From positions 1 through 64,000 of the forward strand of contig JAFDDG010000010.1 of assembly GCA_019310965.1 (NCBI GenBank): a DNA stretch of 64,000 nucleotides. The letters run 5' to 3'. Origin of the DNA: Deltaproteobacteria bacterium. Lineage in GTDB: Bacteria; Myxococcota_A; UBA9160; SMWR01. Shown piece after piece: positions 51,325 through 60,231 of the stretch. Numbering within the stretch: position 1 is the first letter of the stretch; each line of letters begins with the position of its first letter. Under the pieces are notes generated by a model that saw nothing but the letters and a program-made list of their open reading frames with translations, did no database searches and was not told the origin of the DNA. Made by a program: the position numbers and the translations under genes.

Positions 51325-54000
51325 ATGGAAGACCGGCTCGGCCGGATTCTCGCCGCTTGGGTCGACGCTGCGCAGCACCGCGCCCGCGCGATCCTGGTGT
51401 GGACTGGCGTCGTGACCGTGGCTCTGCTCGGCTACGCTGCGCTGTCGCTCGGCGTCAACATGCACCACACGGCGATCCTGGACGACGACCTGCCGTTCTG
51501 GAAGCACTACCACGAGTTCGCCGACGTCTTCCCGATTCTCGACGAGGCGCTGCTGGTGGTGGTCGACGCCGACACCGCCACCGAGGCGCGCGACGCGGCC
51601 CTGCTGCTGGCCGACAACCTGGCGCAGCGGCCCGAGGCCTACAAGGACGTCTACGTCCCGGGTGGTGACGAGTTCTTCGAACGCAATGCGCTGCTCTACC
51701 TCTCGGTCGAGGAGATCGAAGATCTCTCGGATCATCTCGCCTCGGTGCAGCCATTGCTGGCATCGGTGTCCCAGGATGCCAGCCTCGGCAACATGGCCGT
51801 GCTGCTGGAGGATGGTATCCGCCAGGCACGCGAGCACCCGGAAGTTTCCGTCGATCTCAGCCTGATCTTCGATTCTCTCTCGCGCGCGGCAAAGGCGGTG
51901 CTCGAGGGCAGCTCGGCGCCGATCTCCTGGACCGAGATGATCCTGCGCAAGGATCTGCCCGGCGATTCGGCGCGGCGTGTCGTCGTGCTCGAGCCAGTCT
52001 TCGACTACGACCACATGCTGCCGGGCTATCGCGCCATGAAGGATGTGCGGCAGACGGCCGTCGCCCTCGGCCTAACGCCGGAAAACGGCGTCAACGTGCG
52101 CATCACCGGCAACGTTGCGCTCAATACCGAGGAGATGATGGGTGTGGTCTACGGTGCGGCACTGGCCATCGGCAGCTCGCTGGCTCTGGTCGCGCTGATC
52201 CTCAGCGTCGCGCTGCGCGCGTGGCATCTGGTCGTCTCGGTGCTGATCACATTGCTGGTGAGCCTGTTCTGGACCACCGGCTTTGCGACGGCTGCGGTGG
52301 GTCACATCAACCTGCTCTCGATCTGCTTTGCCGTGCTGGTCATTGGGCTCGGTGTCGACTTCGGCATCCACCTGGTGATGCGTTACACCGAGCTGATGCG
52401 CGCGCGAGTTTCCCACGGTGAGGCGCTCCAGGAGGCCACGCGCAACGTGGGCGGTTCGCTGGTGCTGTGCGCCGCGACCACCGCCATGAGCTTCTTCGTG
52501 TTCATCCCCACGGATTACAAGGCCGTAGGTGAGCTGGGCATGATCGCCGGTGTCGGCATGTTGATCAGCCTGATCTGCACGCTCACGGTGCTGCCGGCGC
52601 TCCTCAGCATCTGGTCCGAGCGTTCCGTCGGGACGCCCTGGCGCGGCGCGCTCTGGTTCGAGCGCGTGGTGATCACCGCGGCTTCGAATCATTCGAGAGC
52701 GGTGCGTTGGTGTGCGCTCGTGTTGGCGCTGGCTTCCGTCCTCGCACTGCCGACGCTTCGCTTCGATCACAATGTGGCGAATATGCGCGACCCGGATACC
52801 GAGTCGGTGCAGGTCTTCAACGAGCTCGTGGCCGAAAGCGACACGCCGCCGTGGACGATGGACGTGTTGGCCCCGGATCTCGCGACGGCGAACGCCGCTG
52901 CCGCGGCGCTGCGCGAGCTCGACGTGGTCGAGCGCGCCGTGACACTGGCGGACTATGTGCCCACCGGGCAGGAGGAGAAGCTCGAGCTGCTGCTGGAGCT
53001 CGGATACTTCGTGCCGGAGCCGCCGGCCGAGAAGCCTCAACCCTCGAAGGTGCCGCTGGCGAACCAGATCGCGACCCTGCGCGCGCTCCAGGTCTCGATT
53101 CGTGCGCCATGGCTCGCCGACGATGCCGCCCGGGGGGAGAGCGCAGATTCGGCGGTGCGCTACCTCGACCGCTTCTTGGGCCGACTCGAACGTCTGGAGC
53201 AGAAGACCCAGCAGGAGGCGGAGCTCAAGGCCTTCGAGCGCAGCCTCACCGGCGCGCTGCCCGGCCAGCTCCAGAGTCTGTGGATCGCCACCGACCCGTC
53301 GCCCGTGACCCTCGAGACGCTGCCCGAGAGCTTGAGCAGGCGCATGCTCTCGCCGGAAGGCTTTGCGCGCGTGGAGATCCTGCCCGCCGAGGATCTCTCG
53401 GACAATGCGGCCCACGAAACCTTCGTCGATACGGTGAAGAGCATCGTGCCCGAGGCGACCGGCAGTGCCGTCACCATCCTCGAGTTCGGGCGGGCGGTGG
53501 TCCGCTCGTTCAGGCAGGCGCTGGCCATGGCCCTCACCGCGGTCGCCCTGCTGCTGTTCCTGCTGTGGCGCCGCCTCGACGACATGGTGTTGGTGTTGCT
53601 GCCGTTGGGGTTGGCGCTGCTCGTCACCACCGCGTCGGCAGCGGTGATCGGCATTCCGTTCAACTTCGCCAACATCATCGTTCTGCCGCTGCTGCTCGGC
53701 ATCGGCGTCGATAGCGGCATCCATCTGGTGCACCGGCATCGCGTCACCGTCGACACGCTCGGGCACGCCGAAGCGCCGGAGCGCGCGCTGCTCGAAACGA
53801 GTACGGCGCAGGCCGTCTTCTTCAGCGCGCTCACGACCATGGCGAGCTTCGGCAGCCTCTCGTTCTCGGATCACGTGGGCTTTGCGACTCTGGGGCAGCT
53901 CCTGCTGCTCGGGGTCGCCTTCGTGCTGCTCGCCAACTTGATCGTCTTGCCGGCGCTGCTGGCCCGGCGCGGAGGGCCCGCCTCCGGCGATGGCCTCTAG
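51325..54000 (+). CDS. hpnN: RND-superfamily exporter, HpnN-like
   Basis: An 891-residue integral membrane protein with two RND halves. Each has an N-terminal helix, a large periplasmic loop and a cluster of about five helices; the first loop spans about 50-270 and the second about 475-720. The overall layout, and the motifs GLGVDFGIHLVMRY and GIGVDSGIHLVHRH in the two helix bundles, match HpnN/MMPL-type hopanoid or lipid exporters. Hopanoid synthesis genes are not present here, so the substrate could be another lipid. GTG and ATG alternatives near 51325 do not fit the family start better. The annotation as hpnN is tentative. Confidence 0.75.
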   Translation: MEDRLGRILAAWVDAAQHRARAILVWTGVVTVALLGYAALSLGVNMHHTAILDDDLPFWKHYHEFADVFPILDEALLVVVDADTATEARDAALLLADNLAQRPEAYKDVYVPGGDEFFERNALLYLSVEEIEDLSDHLASVQPLLASVSQDASLGNMAVLLEDGIRQAREHPEVSVDLSLIFDSLSRAAKAVLEGSSAPISWTEMILRKDLPGDSARRVVVLEPVFDYDHMLPGYRAMKDVRQTAVALGLTPENGVNVRITGNVALNTEEMMGVVYGAALAIGSSLALVALILSVALRAWHLVVSVLITLLVSLFWTTGFATAAVGHINLLSICFAVLVIGLGVDFGIHLVMRYTELMRARVSHGEALQEATRNVGGSLVLCAATTAMSFFVFIPTDYKAVGELGMIAGVGMLISLICTLTVLPALLSIWSERSVGTPWRGALWFERVVITAASNHSRAVRWCALVLALASVLALPTLRFDHNVANMRDPDTESVQVFNELVAESDTPPWTMDVLAPDLATANAAAAALRELDVVERAVTLADYVPTGQEEKLELLLELGYFVPEPPAEKPQPSKVPLANQIATLRALQVSIRAPWLADDAARGESADSAVRYLDRFLGRLERLEQKTQQEAELKAFERSLTGALPGQLQSLWIATDPSPVTLETLPESLSRRMLSPEGFARVEILPAEDLSDNAAHETFVDTVKSIVPEATGSAVTILEFGRAVVRSFRQALAMALTAVALLLFLLWRRLDDMVLVLLPLGLALLVTTASAAVIGIPFNFANIIVLPLLLGIGVDSGIHLVHRHRVTVDTLGHAEAPERALLETSTAQAVFFSALTTMASFGSLSFSDHVGFATLGQLLLLGVAFVLLANLIVLPALLARRGGPASGDGL

Positions 54001-54151
54001 GCTCGCGAGCGTGGCCGAGTGCCGGAGGTGCAGTCGCAGCATTCGAGTGGCTGGCGCTCTTCGACGGCGCACCCTTGCCCGCGTCGCGTGACGGTGTCGA
54101 TGCGTCTCTCCGCACCCGCGATCCGGGAGCGCACCCGCTCGACTGCACCGC

Positions 54152-55141
54152 TCAGTCGAGCAGCCGTGCCACCTCGTCCCGCTTCGCCACTGCGATCGCG
54201 TGGCCGTCGAGCGTGGTGATGCCGCTGCCCGCGCTGGCGTGACCGAGCACGCAGGTGGGCGTGCCGGCGCCCTCGATCGCGCTGCGCGCGCTCGCCACCG
54301 CGTCCGGGGGGAAGGCCGCGAGTAGCGCTCCGGAGGCGAGGGTGTGCCACGGGTCGGCACCCAGCTCACGGCAGATGGCCAGGCCGGGCTCGAACCAGAG
54401 GACCGCATCGCGGTCGATCGAGAGCCTCACGCGCGACGCGCGCGCCAGCTCGTCGAGACCGGCGGCGAGTCCCCCCTCCGTTGGGTCGTGGAGCGCGGTG
54501 GCGCCGTGGGATGCGGCGAGCAGCGCCGGTTCGACGATCGAGATGCCGGGATCCGCTAGCGCGCCGCGCGCTGCGGCCAGGGTCGTGCCATCCAGCCCAG
54601 CGAGCCGTTCTTTCGCCTCCGCGGCGAAGACCGCAGCGCCCTCGACGGGTGCGGCTCCCGCCTGGACGACCACGTCCCCCGGCTGCACGCCGCCGGTGCG
54701 GATGATGCGCCCGTCTTCCGCGAAGCCCAGCATCTGGCCCGCGACCACGGGTTGCTGCACCGCGGGGGTCACCTCGGTGTGACCGCCCACCAGGTACGCG
54801 CCGCAGGCAGCGAGCGCTCGCAGCATGCCGGCGAAGAGCTCGCGCACGGAGTCCGCCGTCGTGCCCGGCGGCAACAGCAGCGTCGCCAGGAACCAGCGCG
54901 GGCGTACCCCCGTGGCGGCGACGTCGTTGGCGTTGATCACCACCGCGTGGGCGCCGATCTCGGCGCCGGTCAGGGTGATGGGATCCGCCGCCACCACCAG
55001 CGCGCCGGCCGGTACGTCGATGGCGCAGGCATCCTCGCCGATGGCCGGGCCCACGCGCAGCTCTGCGGGAGCGTCGGGCAGGTCGCCGAGCAGCTCTTCG
55101 AGTAGCGCGCTGGGGAGCTTGCCCGTGGGTAGTTGCACCAT
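54152..55141 (-). CDS. PurM/HypE-like AIR synthase-related protein
   Basis: A 329-residue protein of the PurM-like ATP-binding superfamily. It resembles HypE/SelD-type proteins: GPAIGEDACAIDV near the start, VINANDVAATGVRPRWFLATLLLP in the core, and DPTEGGLAAGLDELARASRV in the C-terminal domain. It probably makes a small phosphorylated or ATP-activated intermediate. No hydrogenase maturation or selenium genes are nearby. It faces away from the small gene upstream by about 40 bp. Between it and the RND exporter, 54001-54151 holds no gene. Confidence 0.85.
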   Translation of the reverse strand: MVQLPTGKLPSALLEELLGDLPDAPAELRVGPAIGEDACAIDVPAGALVVAADPITLTGAEIGAHAVVINANDVAATGVRPRWFLATLLLPPGTTADSVRELFAGMLRALAACGAYLVGGHTEVTPAVQQPVVAGQMLGFAEDGRIIRTGGVQPGDVVVQAGAAPVEGAAVFAAEAKERLAGLDGTTLAAARGALADPGISIVEPALLAASHGATALHDPTEGGLAAGLDELARASRVRLSIDRDAVLWFEPGLAICRELGADPWHTLASGALLAAFPPDAVASARSAIEGAGTPTCVLGHASAGSGITTLDGHAIAVAKRDEVARLLD

Positions 55142-55182
55142 GCGAGCCAGGATATCCGATGCCGGCCCGGATCAGGGCGGCG

Positions 55183-55413
55183 CTAGTGCAAGGGACCGAA
55201 GGCCCGCCAGATGGTCGTCCACTGGCCGGCAGCGGCGCTGGCCGCCTCTTCCATCGTGCCCCCGAGCGCCACGATCAGCTTTCCGCGGCGCCCTTTTGGG
55301 CGCGGTGTCCTCACCACTGCCACCCATGCCTGGCGGCCGGTCGGGTGGTGGTTGTTGCGGTAGAGCTGGCCGTTGACCTGGCGCAGCCACGCGATGGCTT
55401 CATCGTTCGACAT
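55183..55413 (-). CDS. Small hypothetical protein
   Basis: A 76-residue protein, not recognised. It starts MSNDEAIAWLRQVNGQLYRN and includes WVAVVRTPRPKGRRGKLIVALGG and a C-terminal helix ending FGPLH. The composition is ordinary and protein-like, with an alternating strand/helix look. The longer frame reaches ATG 55512, overlapping the divergent sulfotransferase start, and 55569. The short form is preferred because the extra residues are low in protein-like features. No Shine-Dalgarno sequence is visible before 55413, so confidence is limited. Confidence 0.5.
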   Translation of the reverse strand: MSNDEAIAWLRQVNGQLYRNNHHPTGRQAWVAVVRTPRPKGRRGKLIVALGGTMEEAASAAAGQWTTIWRAFGPLH

Positions 55414-55510
55414 CCCATCAGTGAGTGCCGCCGGAGGCACGTCGGGTGACTTTACCCGGTGCGCTCGACCGGCAACTCGCGCGCAAGCAGCTGGGATAAC
55501 CTGAGGTGTC

Positions 55511-56077
55511 ATGTCCCAGGCCGTCATCGTCGTGTCGGGTGTGCCGCGCTCCGGGACGTCGCTCGTCATGCAGATGCTGGCGGCTGGCGGTCACCCGTTG
55601 CTGGTGGACGACGCGCGACCGGCGGACGCGCACAACCCGCGGGGCTATTTCGAGTACGCCCCGGTGAAGGCACTGGCTCGGGATGCCTCGTGGGTGTCAC
55701 GGGCGCGGGGTCACGCGGTGAAGGTAATCCACGTCCTGGTGCCGCACCTGCCGGCTGGTTTCGACTATCGATTGATTCTCGTGCGCCGTGACCTGCGCCA
55801 GGTGGTGGCGTCTCAGGACGCCATGCTGGCAGCCGGCTCTGGCGCCCCGCCGGGGCCGGAGGCCGCGCGGCTCGCCGAGATCTACGCGAGCCAGCTCGCC
55901 GAGCTCGAGGCCTGGCTCGAGAGCCGCGAGCAGTTTCGCGTGTTGCGGGTCGATCACGGCGCGCTATTGGCAGATCCTACCGGTGCGGCCACGGACATCG
56001 CTGCGTTCGTCGGTGGGGGCCTGGACCCGGCCGCGATGGCGCTGCCCGTCGATCGAGCCCTCCAACGCCAGCGATAG
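55511..56077 (+). CDS. Sulfotransferase-family protein
   Basis: A 188-residue P-loop sulfotransferase. The PAPS phosphate-binding loop reads VSGVPRSGTSLVMQML near residues 8-23. YRLILVRRDLRQVVASQDAM near 89-108 is the 3'-phosphate-binding strand with an Arg-rich start. It is shorter than typical 250-350-residue enzymes, so the acceptor domain is reduced. It would transfer sulfate from PAPS to a hydroxyl or amine acceptor. The ATG at 55511 has GAGG upstream. It ends 42 bp before the inverted-repeat element. Confidence 0.85.
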   Translation: MSQAVIVVSGVPRSGTSLVMQMLAAGGHPLLVDDARPADAHNPRGYFEYAPVKALARDASWVSRARGHAVKVIHVLVPHLPAGFDYRLILVRRDLRQVVASQDAMLAAGSGAPPGPEAARLAEIYASQLAELEAWLESREQFRVLRVDHGALLADPTGAATDIAAFVGGGLDPAAMALPVDRALQRQR

Positions 56078-56118
56078 CAGGTGGCGCCGGTCGCGAGCCT
56101 CCGCCCGAGGAGGCAGCG

Positions 56119-56205
56119 GGGACGGTGTTGCCTTCTTGCCTTTTTCGGCTGAGCGGTGGCGTTAGCGAGCAGGTCCTGAAAAAGGCAAGAAGGCAACACC
56201 GTCCC
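56119..56205. repeat. Perfect inverted-repeat element between convergent genes
   Basis: Two perfectly matched 28-nt arms (56119-56146 and 56178-56205; each begins GGGACGGTGTTGCCTTCTTG when read inward) enclose a 31-nt spacer. The arms match those of the looser element at 21573-21723. The element separates the sulfotransferase stop (56077) from the glutamine amidotransferase stop (56208) and carries no gene. It would form a strong RNA hairpin in both directions. Confidence 0.85.
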
Positions 56206-56207
56206 TG

Positions 56208-56924
56208 CTAGCGGTCTGGCGGAGAAGAGTGCTCCGCACAGGCGGCTACGAACGCGCCGAAGAGCGCCGTGCGATGCAGAGGTTCCAGACTCTCCGGGTG
56301 CCACTGCACGCCGACGCAGAAGGCCGCAGCATCGCCCTCCAACGCCTCTGCGATTCCGTCGTCGGCCTCGGCAGAGATCCGAAGTCCGTCGCCAGGGTCG
56401 GCGACGGCCTGGTGGTGGCGGCTGTTCACGTCGATGACGCTCGCTTCGAAGATGCCCGCGAGTCGGCTGCCCGCGCTGATCTCGATCCGGTGACGTTCTG
56501 CCTCGCCGCGTTGGTGTTCTCCGGCCTCCGGGACGTCGGTGCCGATGTCGTAGTGCAGGCGGCCGCCGCGGCCGAGCGCGAGCAGCTGCATGCCGTAGCA
56601 GATGCCGAGGATCGGGATCTCGCGAGTCTGCGCCGCGGCGAGCAGCGCCGTGTCGAAAGCGATCTGTTCTGCCGGTGCGGGATCGAGGGTGACCGCTTCG
56701 GGGTAGGGCGTCGCTGGCAACAGGTCGTCGCCGCCTGGAATCAGCAGGCCGTCGAGGCGTGCGACCAGTGCCTCGGGCTCCGCCCCCAGCCCGAGATACA
56801 CCGGCACGCCGCCCGCTTCGGCGACGGCGCGGGCGTAGGCGATGTCGATGTACTGGTAGGTGCGGCCGGGTTTCCAGCGCTCCCGCGCATCGAGACACGT
56901 CGGAACGCCGATGAGCGGACGCAT
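56208..56924 (-). CDS. Gamma-glutamyl-gamma-aminobutyrate hydrolase-like (PuuD/C26) amidotransferase
   Basis: A 238-residue class I GATase of peptidase family C26. The Cys nucleophile is in ILGICYGMQLLALG, and the His-x-Glu diad in VGVQWHPESLEP. RPLIGVPTC opens the protein, DGLLIPGGDDLLP precedes the active site and VNSRHHQAV follows it, as in PuuD. It would hydrolyse gamma-glutamylated amines. The ATG at 56924 begins the family-type N-terminus. The frame to 56957 overlaps the divergent epimerase leader and is rejected. Confidence 0.88.
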   Translation of the reverse strand: MRPLIGVPTCLDARERWKPGRTYQYIDIAYARAVAEAGGVPVYLGLGAEPEALVARLDGLLIPGGDDLLPATPYPEAVTLDPAPAEQIAFDTALLAAAQTREIPILGICYGMQLLALGRGGRLHYDIGTDVPEAGEHQRGEAERHRIEISAGSRLAGIFEASVIDVNSRHHQAVADPGDGLRISAEADDGIAEALEGDAAAFCVGVQWHPESLEPLHRTALFGAFVAACAEHSSPPDR

Positions 56925-56970
56925 TATTCGCAGTATACCCTTCGGCGGTTCGTGCACGGAGGACCGCGGG

Positions 56971-57813
56971 GTGAAGTTCCTGATCGCAGGTTTTGGCTAC
57001 GTCGGATCGGCGCTCGCCGCCGAGTTGGTTTCCGACGGCCACGAGGTCTGGGGCCTGCGTCGCCGCTTCACCCAGGCGCCGGAGGGCGTGCACACCGTCG
57101 AGGCCGACCTCTCCCTGCCTTCGGATCTCGGCCAGCTGCCGGGAGCGCTGGACGCCGTGATCTATCTGGCGTCGCCGGGTGGCTCGGACGACGCGCTCTA
57201 CCGCGCGGTCTACGTCGAGGGCACCGCGAACCTGCTGGCGGCGCTGGAGGCCGCCGGCGAGCGCCCGCGACGCATCTTCTTTGCGTCGAGCACGGCGGTG
57301 TACGGACAGCATGCAGGCGAATGGGTGGACGAGGAGTCGCCCACCGAGCCGACCCACTTCTCGGGCAAGCGCCTGCTCGAAGCCGAGGGACAGCTCCGGG
57401 ATTGTGCGTCTGCCTCCAGCATCGTGCGCTTTGGCGGCATCTACGGTCCACGCCGCACCGGGTTGGTGGATCGCGTGCGCACCGGTGTCGTTCAATATCG
57501 GCGGGGTCGTTACACGAACCGCATCCACCGCGACGATTGCGTGGGTGTTCTGCGCCATCTGTTGGCGCATCCCTCGCCCGCCTCGCTCTATCTCGGCGTC
57601 GACTGCGAGCCTGTGGATGAGCAGACCCTCTACAACTGGCTTTCCGGTGCTACCGGTGCGCCCGCGCCGCGCGAAGCGGAGACGCCGCGGGGCGCGTCGC
57701 CGCCGGCGCGCGGCGGCAACAAGCGTTGCTGCAACGATCGCCTGCTCGCGAGTGGCTACGCCTTCTTATACCCCACCTTTCGCGACGGCTACGCGGCTGT
57801 CCTCGCCGAATAG
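56971..57813 (+). CDS. NAD-dependent epimerase/dehydratase-family protein
   Basis: A 280-residue extended SDR. The Rossmann motif is IAGFGYVGSALA at residues 5-16. The active-site segment SSTAVYGQHAG is near residue 110, and the usual YxxxK Tyr appears to be replaced: FSGKRLLEAE follows THFSGK, so the catalytic Tyr is missing and a Phe is in its place. GGAGG lies before the GTG at 56971. It probably binds NAD and acts on a nucleotide sugar or similar. It is divergent from the C26 amidotransferase and precedes an aminotransferase by 11 bp. Confidence 0.82.
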   Translation: MKFLIAGFGYVGSALAAELVSDGHEVWGLRRRFTQAPEGVHTVEADLSLPSDLGQLPGALDAVIYLASPGGSDDALYRAVYVEGTANLLAALEAAGERPRRIFFASSTAVYGQHAGEWVDEESPTEPTHFSGKRLLEAEGQLRDCASASSIVRFGGIYGPRRTGLVDRVRTGVVQYRRGRYTNRIHRDDCVGVLRHLLAHPSPASLYLGVDCEPVDEQTLYNWLSGATGAPAPREAETPRGASPPARGGNKRCCNDRLLASGYAFLYPTFRDGYAAVLAE

Positions 57814-57824
57814 GCGGTATCGAG

Positions 57825-58976
57825 ATGCCGCGCCCGCCCGCCTGTGCACCGACCATTGCCGCCATTCCCGGCGCCGTCTTCTCGCCGATTCAGCGTCAGC
57901 TCGAGGCCGGGGCGGGCCAGATCGTTCCGCTCCACGTGGGCGATTCCTGGCGCGAGCCCTTCGTCGGCGGTCGCATGCAGGATCTTTCGGTCGCGGAGCA
58001 CCCGGGCATGCACCGCTACAGCGAGACCAACGGGCACGCGCCGCTGGTCGACGCGATCATCGAAAAGGTGAGGAGCAGGAACGCACTCCCCTGCGAGCGC
58101 GATCAGGTGCTGGTGTCGGCGGGTGCGACGGGGGGTCTGGGGGCGATCATCGGCATGCTTGCGGCGCCCGACGAAGAGGTGCTGATCCTTGCGCCCTTCT
58201 GGCCGCTGATCCGCGGCATCGTGCAGACCTTCCGTGCCGTTCCGGTGGAAGTGCCCTTCTACGATCGCGTCACCTCGGCGCAAGAGGCGGTCGAGGCGGT
58301 GCGCTCGCGCATCACCTCCCGCACCGTGGCGCTCTACGTCTCGACGCCGTCGAATCCCACCGGCCGGGTGTTGCCCGAAGCGTGGTTGGCCGCGCTGGCG
58401 GAGTTGGCGCGCCGCGAGGACCTGTGGCTCGTCTCGGACGAGGTCTACGAGGAGACGCTCTATCGCGGCGAACACTTTTCGATCGCCCGGGCTGCTCCGG
58501 AGCGCAGCCTCACGGCATTCTCGTTTTCGAAGGCGTACGGCATGGCGGGCAATCGCACCGGCTACGTGGTCGGTCCCGCGGCTGCGGTGGCCGCCGCGCG
58601 CAAGGTTTCGACCCACACCTTCTATGCGGCGCCCACTGCCGGCCAGCTGGCCGCGCTGGCCGCATTGCGGGATGGGGCGGCATGGCTCGCCGAGACGTGC
58701 GAAGCCTATCGTCGGGCCGGCGAGGCCACGGCCGCGGTGCTCGGTGTGCCCCCGCCCGAGGGTGGCACCTTCCTCTTTCTCGACGTCGCTGCGCATCTCG
58801 ACGAGCGTGGTCTCTGGGGCTTCCTGGGGGACTGCCTGGAGGACGGTGTGGCGCTTGCCCCCGGGCCCTCCTGCGGCGCGGGTTACGACCACTGGGTGCG
58901 CCTGTGCTTCACCTCGGCGCCTCCGGAAGACGTCGCGCGGGCTGCAAAGCGCCTCGCGGGTCGCCTGGGTCGCTGA
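57825..58976 (+). CDS. PLP-dependent aminotransferase (class I/II)
   Basis: A 383-residue fold-type I aminotransferase. The PLP Lys is in FSFSKAYGMAGNRTGYVVG, the phosphate-binding region is SAGATGGLGAIIGML, and the substrate Arg is in the C-terminal CFTSAPPEDV region. STPSNPTGRVLP and VSDEVYEETLYRG are the usual cofactor contacts. It should transfer an amino group between an amino acid and a keto acid; the specificity is unassigned. It is 11 bp downstream of the epimerase and ends 2 bp before the convergent GGCT gene stop. Confidence 0.92.
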   Translation: MPRPPACAPTIAAIPGAVFSPIQRQLEAGAGQIVPLHVGDSWREPFVGGRMQDLSVAEHPGMHRYSETNGHAPLVDAIIEKVRSRNALPCERDQVLVSAGATGGLGAIIGMLAAPDEEVLILAPFWPLIRGIVQTFRAVPVEVPFYDRVTSAQEAVEAVRSRITSRTVALYVSTPSNPTGRVLPEAWLAALAELARREDLWLVSDEVYEETLYRGEHFSIARAAPERSLTAFSFSKAYGMAGNRTGYVVGPAAAVAAARKVSTHTFYAAPTAGQLAALAALRDGAAWLAETCEAYRRAGEATAAVLGVPPPEGGTFLFLDVAAHLDERGLWGFLGDCLEDGVALAPGPSCGAGYDHWVRLCFTSAPPEDVARAAKRLAGRLGR

Positions 58977-58978
58977 GC

Positions 58979-59404
58979 TCAGCGCGTCGGCAGCGCCTCG
59001 AGCTGGCTGATCCAGTCGGGCGGCAGGCGGTGCTCCCGGGCGCCCTCCACCAGGAAGCGCTTGTAGTCTGCTGCGAGAACGGGGTCATCGGTGAGCCGCT
59101 GAGAGAGATAGGTCTGCGCCGAGACCACGGCGCCCTCGAGAGTGATCTGGATGCGCTCGTAGCCCCGCTCGCAGGCGTCGAGCGTTGGCCATGTGGCGAT
59201 ATCGAGCCGCCAGACGATGCCCCAGACGCTCTCGCCGGCAACGCGGCGCAGGTTGGCCTTGCCGGTGCCGTCCCGGCCCGCCTTGTCCGTGGTGAGCCGG
59301 TAACCTGCGAGCCGCGCCGTGCCGGCGGTCACTGCCGACGGCACGCGTTGCCGCATCCGCGCGGAGGACAGATTCGAGCCATAGGCAAAGTAGAGCGCTT
59401 GCAT
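58979..59404 (-). CDS. Gamma-glutamylcyclotransferase-fold protein
   Basis: A 141-residue small GGCT. LYFAYGSNLSSARM at residues 4-17 is the substrate-binding loop and the catalytic acid is probably the Glu in CERGYERIQI. It resembles the soluble AIG2/GGCT enzymes that release 5-oxoproline. The start at 59404 is preferred over the longer frame. The divergent cyclophilin gene starts 44 bp away, so its promoter must overlap this leader. Confidence 0.88.
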   Translation of the reverse strand: MQALYFAYGSNLSSARMRQRVPSAVTAGTARLAGYRLTTDKAGRDGTGKANLRRVAGESVWGIVWRLDIATWPTLDACERGYERIQITLEGAVVSAQTYLSQRLTDDPVLAADYKRFLVEGAREHRLPPDWISQLEALPTR

Positions 59405-59448
59405 TAATCTCTTCGCCTCGATTCTCGCACAAAGCAAGGAGCGTTCGA

Positions 59449-60135
59449 ATGCACCTCACGCTGCGCGCATGCGCTTTCGTCATTTCTGCAGTGTTTGGCA
59501 TCGCGGCGGTCGCGATGCACGACGCTGGGGCTGAGGAAGCGAAGAAAGAAGGGAAGGACGTGGCCATCGAAGCCATCGACGCGTTCATCGCGAAGAGCAA
59601 CATCGACAAGTCGGCGAGCAATTGGAAGACGCGGTTGCCGAAGCCGCCGCAGGTGAGCTTCGACGCCGGCAAGACCTATTACTGGCTGCTCGACACCAAC
59701 GTCGGGAACGTCAAGATCAAGTTGTTGCCCGACGTGGCTCCGATGCACGTGTCGAGCACGCTCTACCTCACGCAGCTCGGCTTCTACGACGACGTGGCGT
59801 TCCATCGTGTGATTCAGGGGTTCATGGCCCAGGGCGGCGATCCGCTCGGCCGTGGCACCGGTGGGCCGGGCTACAACTACGACGGTGAGTTCGACCCCAG
59901 CGTGAAGCACGACAAGGGCGGGTTGTTGAGCATGGCGAATGCGGGGCCCGGCACCGACGGCAGCCAGTTCTTCCTCACCTTCGTGGCCACCCCGTGGCTC
60001 GATGGCAAACACACCCTCTTCGGCGAGGTGGTCGAGGGCACGGGTACGCTCAAGGAGCTCGAGAAGCGCGGCAGCCGACAGGGCGGCACCAGTGAGCCCC
60101 TGTCGATCGAGTCCGCCCGCATCGCCGTCGAGTAG
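59449..60135 (+). CDS. Exported cyclophilin-type peptidyl-prolyl isomerase
   Basis: A 228-residue PPIase. A signal peptide of about 27 residues (ending near AGAEE) precedes a Lys/Glu-rich spacer, and the cyclophilin domain covers about 78-225. Its catalytic region is VAFHRVIQGFMAQGGDPLGRGTGGPGY (Arg and Gln active-site residues) and ANAGPGTDGSQFFLT. It speeds prolyl isomerisation of secreted proteins. AAGGAG lies before the ATG at 59449. Confidence 0.92.
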   Translation: MHLTLRACAFVISAVFGIAAVAMHDAGAEEAKKEGKDVAIEAIDAFIAKSNIDKSASNWKTRLPKPPQVSFDAGKTYYWLLDTNVGNVKIKLLPDVAPMHVSSTLYLTQLGFYDDVAFHRVIQGFMAQGGDPLGRGTGGPGYNYDGEFDPSVKHDKGGLLSMANAGPGTDGSQFFLTFVATPWLDGKHTLFGEVVEGTGTLKELEKRGSRQGGTSEPLSIESARIAVE

Positions 60136-60231
60136 CGGGCCGCGCCGCTAAGGTCTTGCCCGGGGGGCGCCGAACTGCCTCCCCGGGCGGCGGTGTCATA
60201 CCCTCCGCTCTCGGCTTCGATCGGAGGTCCT

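Noticed and set aside
54001-54151. Short open frames between the RND exporter and the PurM-like gene
   Set aside because: No ribosome binding site, no protein-like composition and no known motif.
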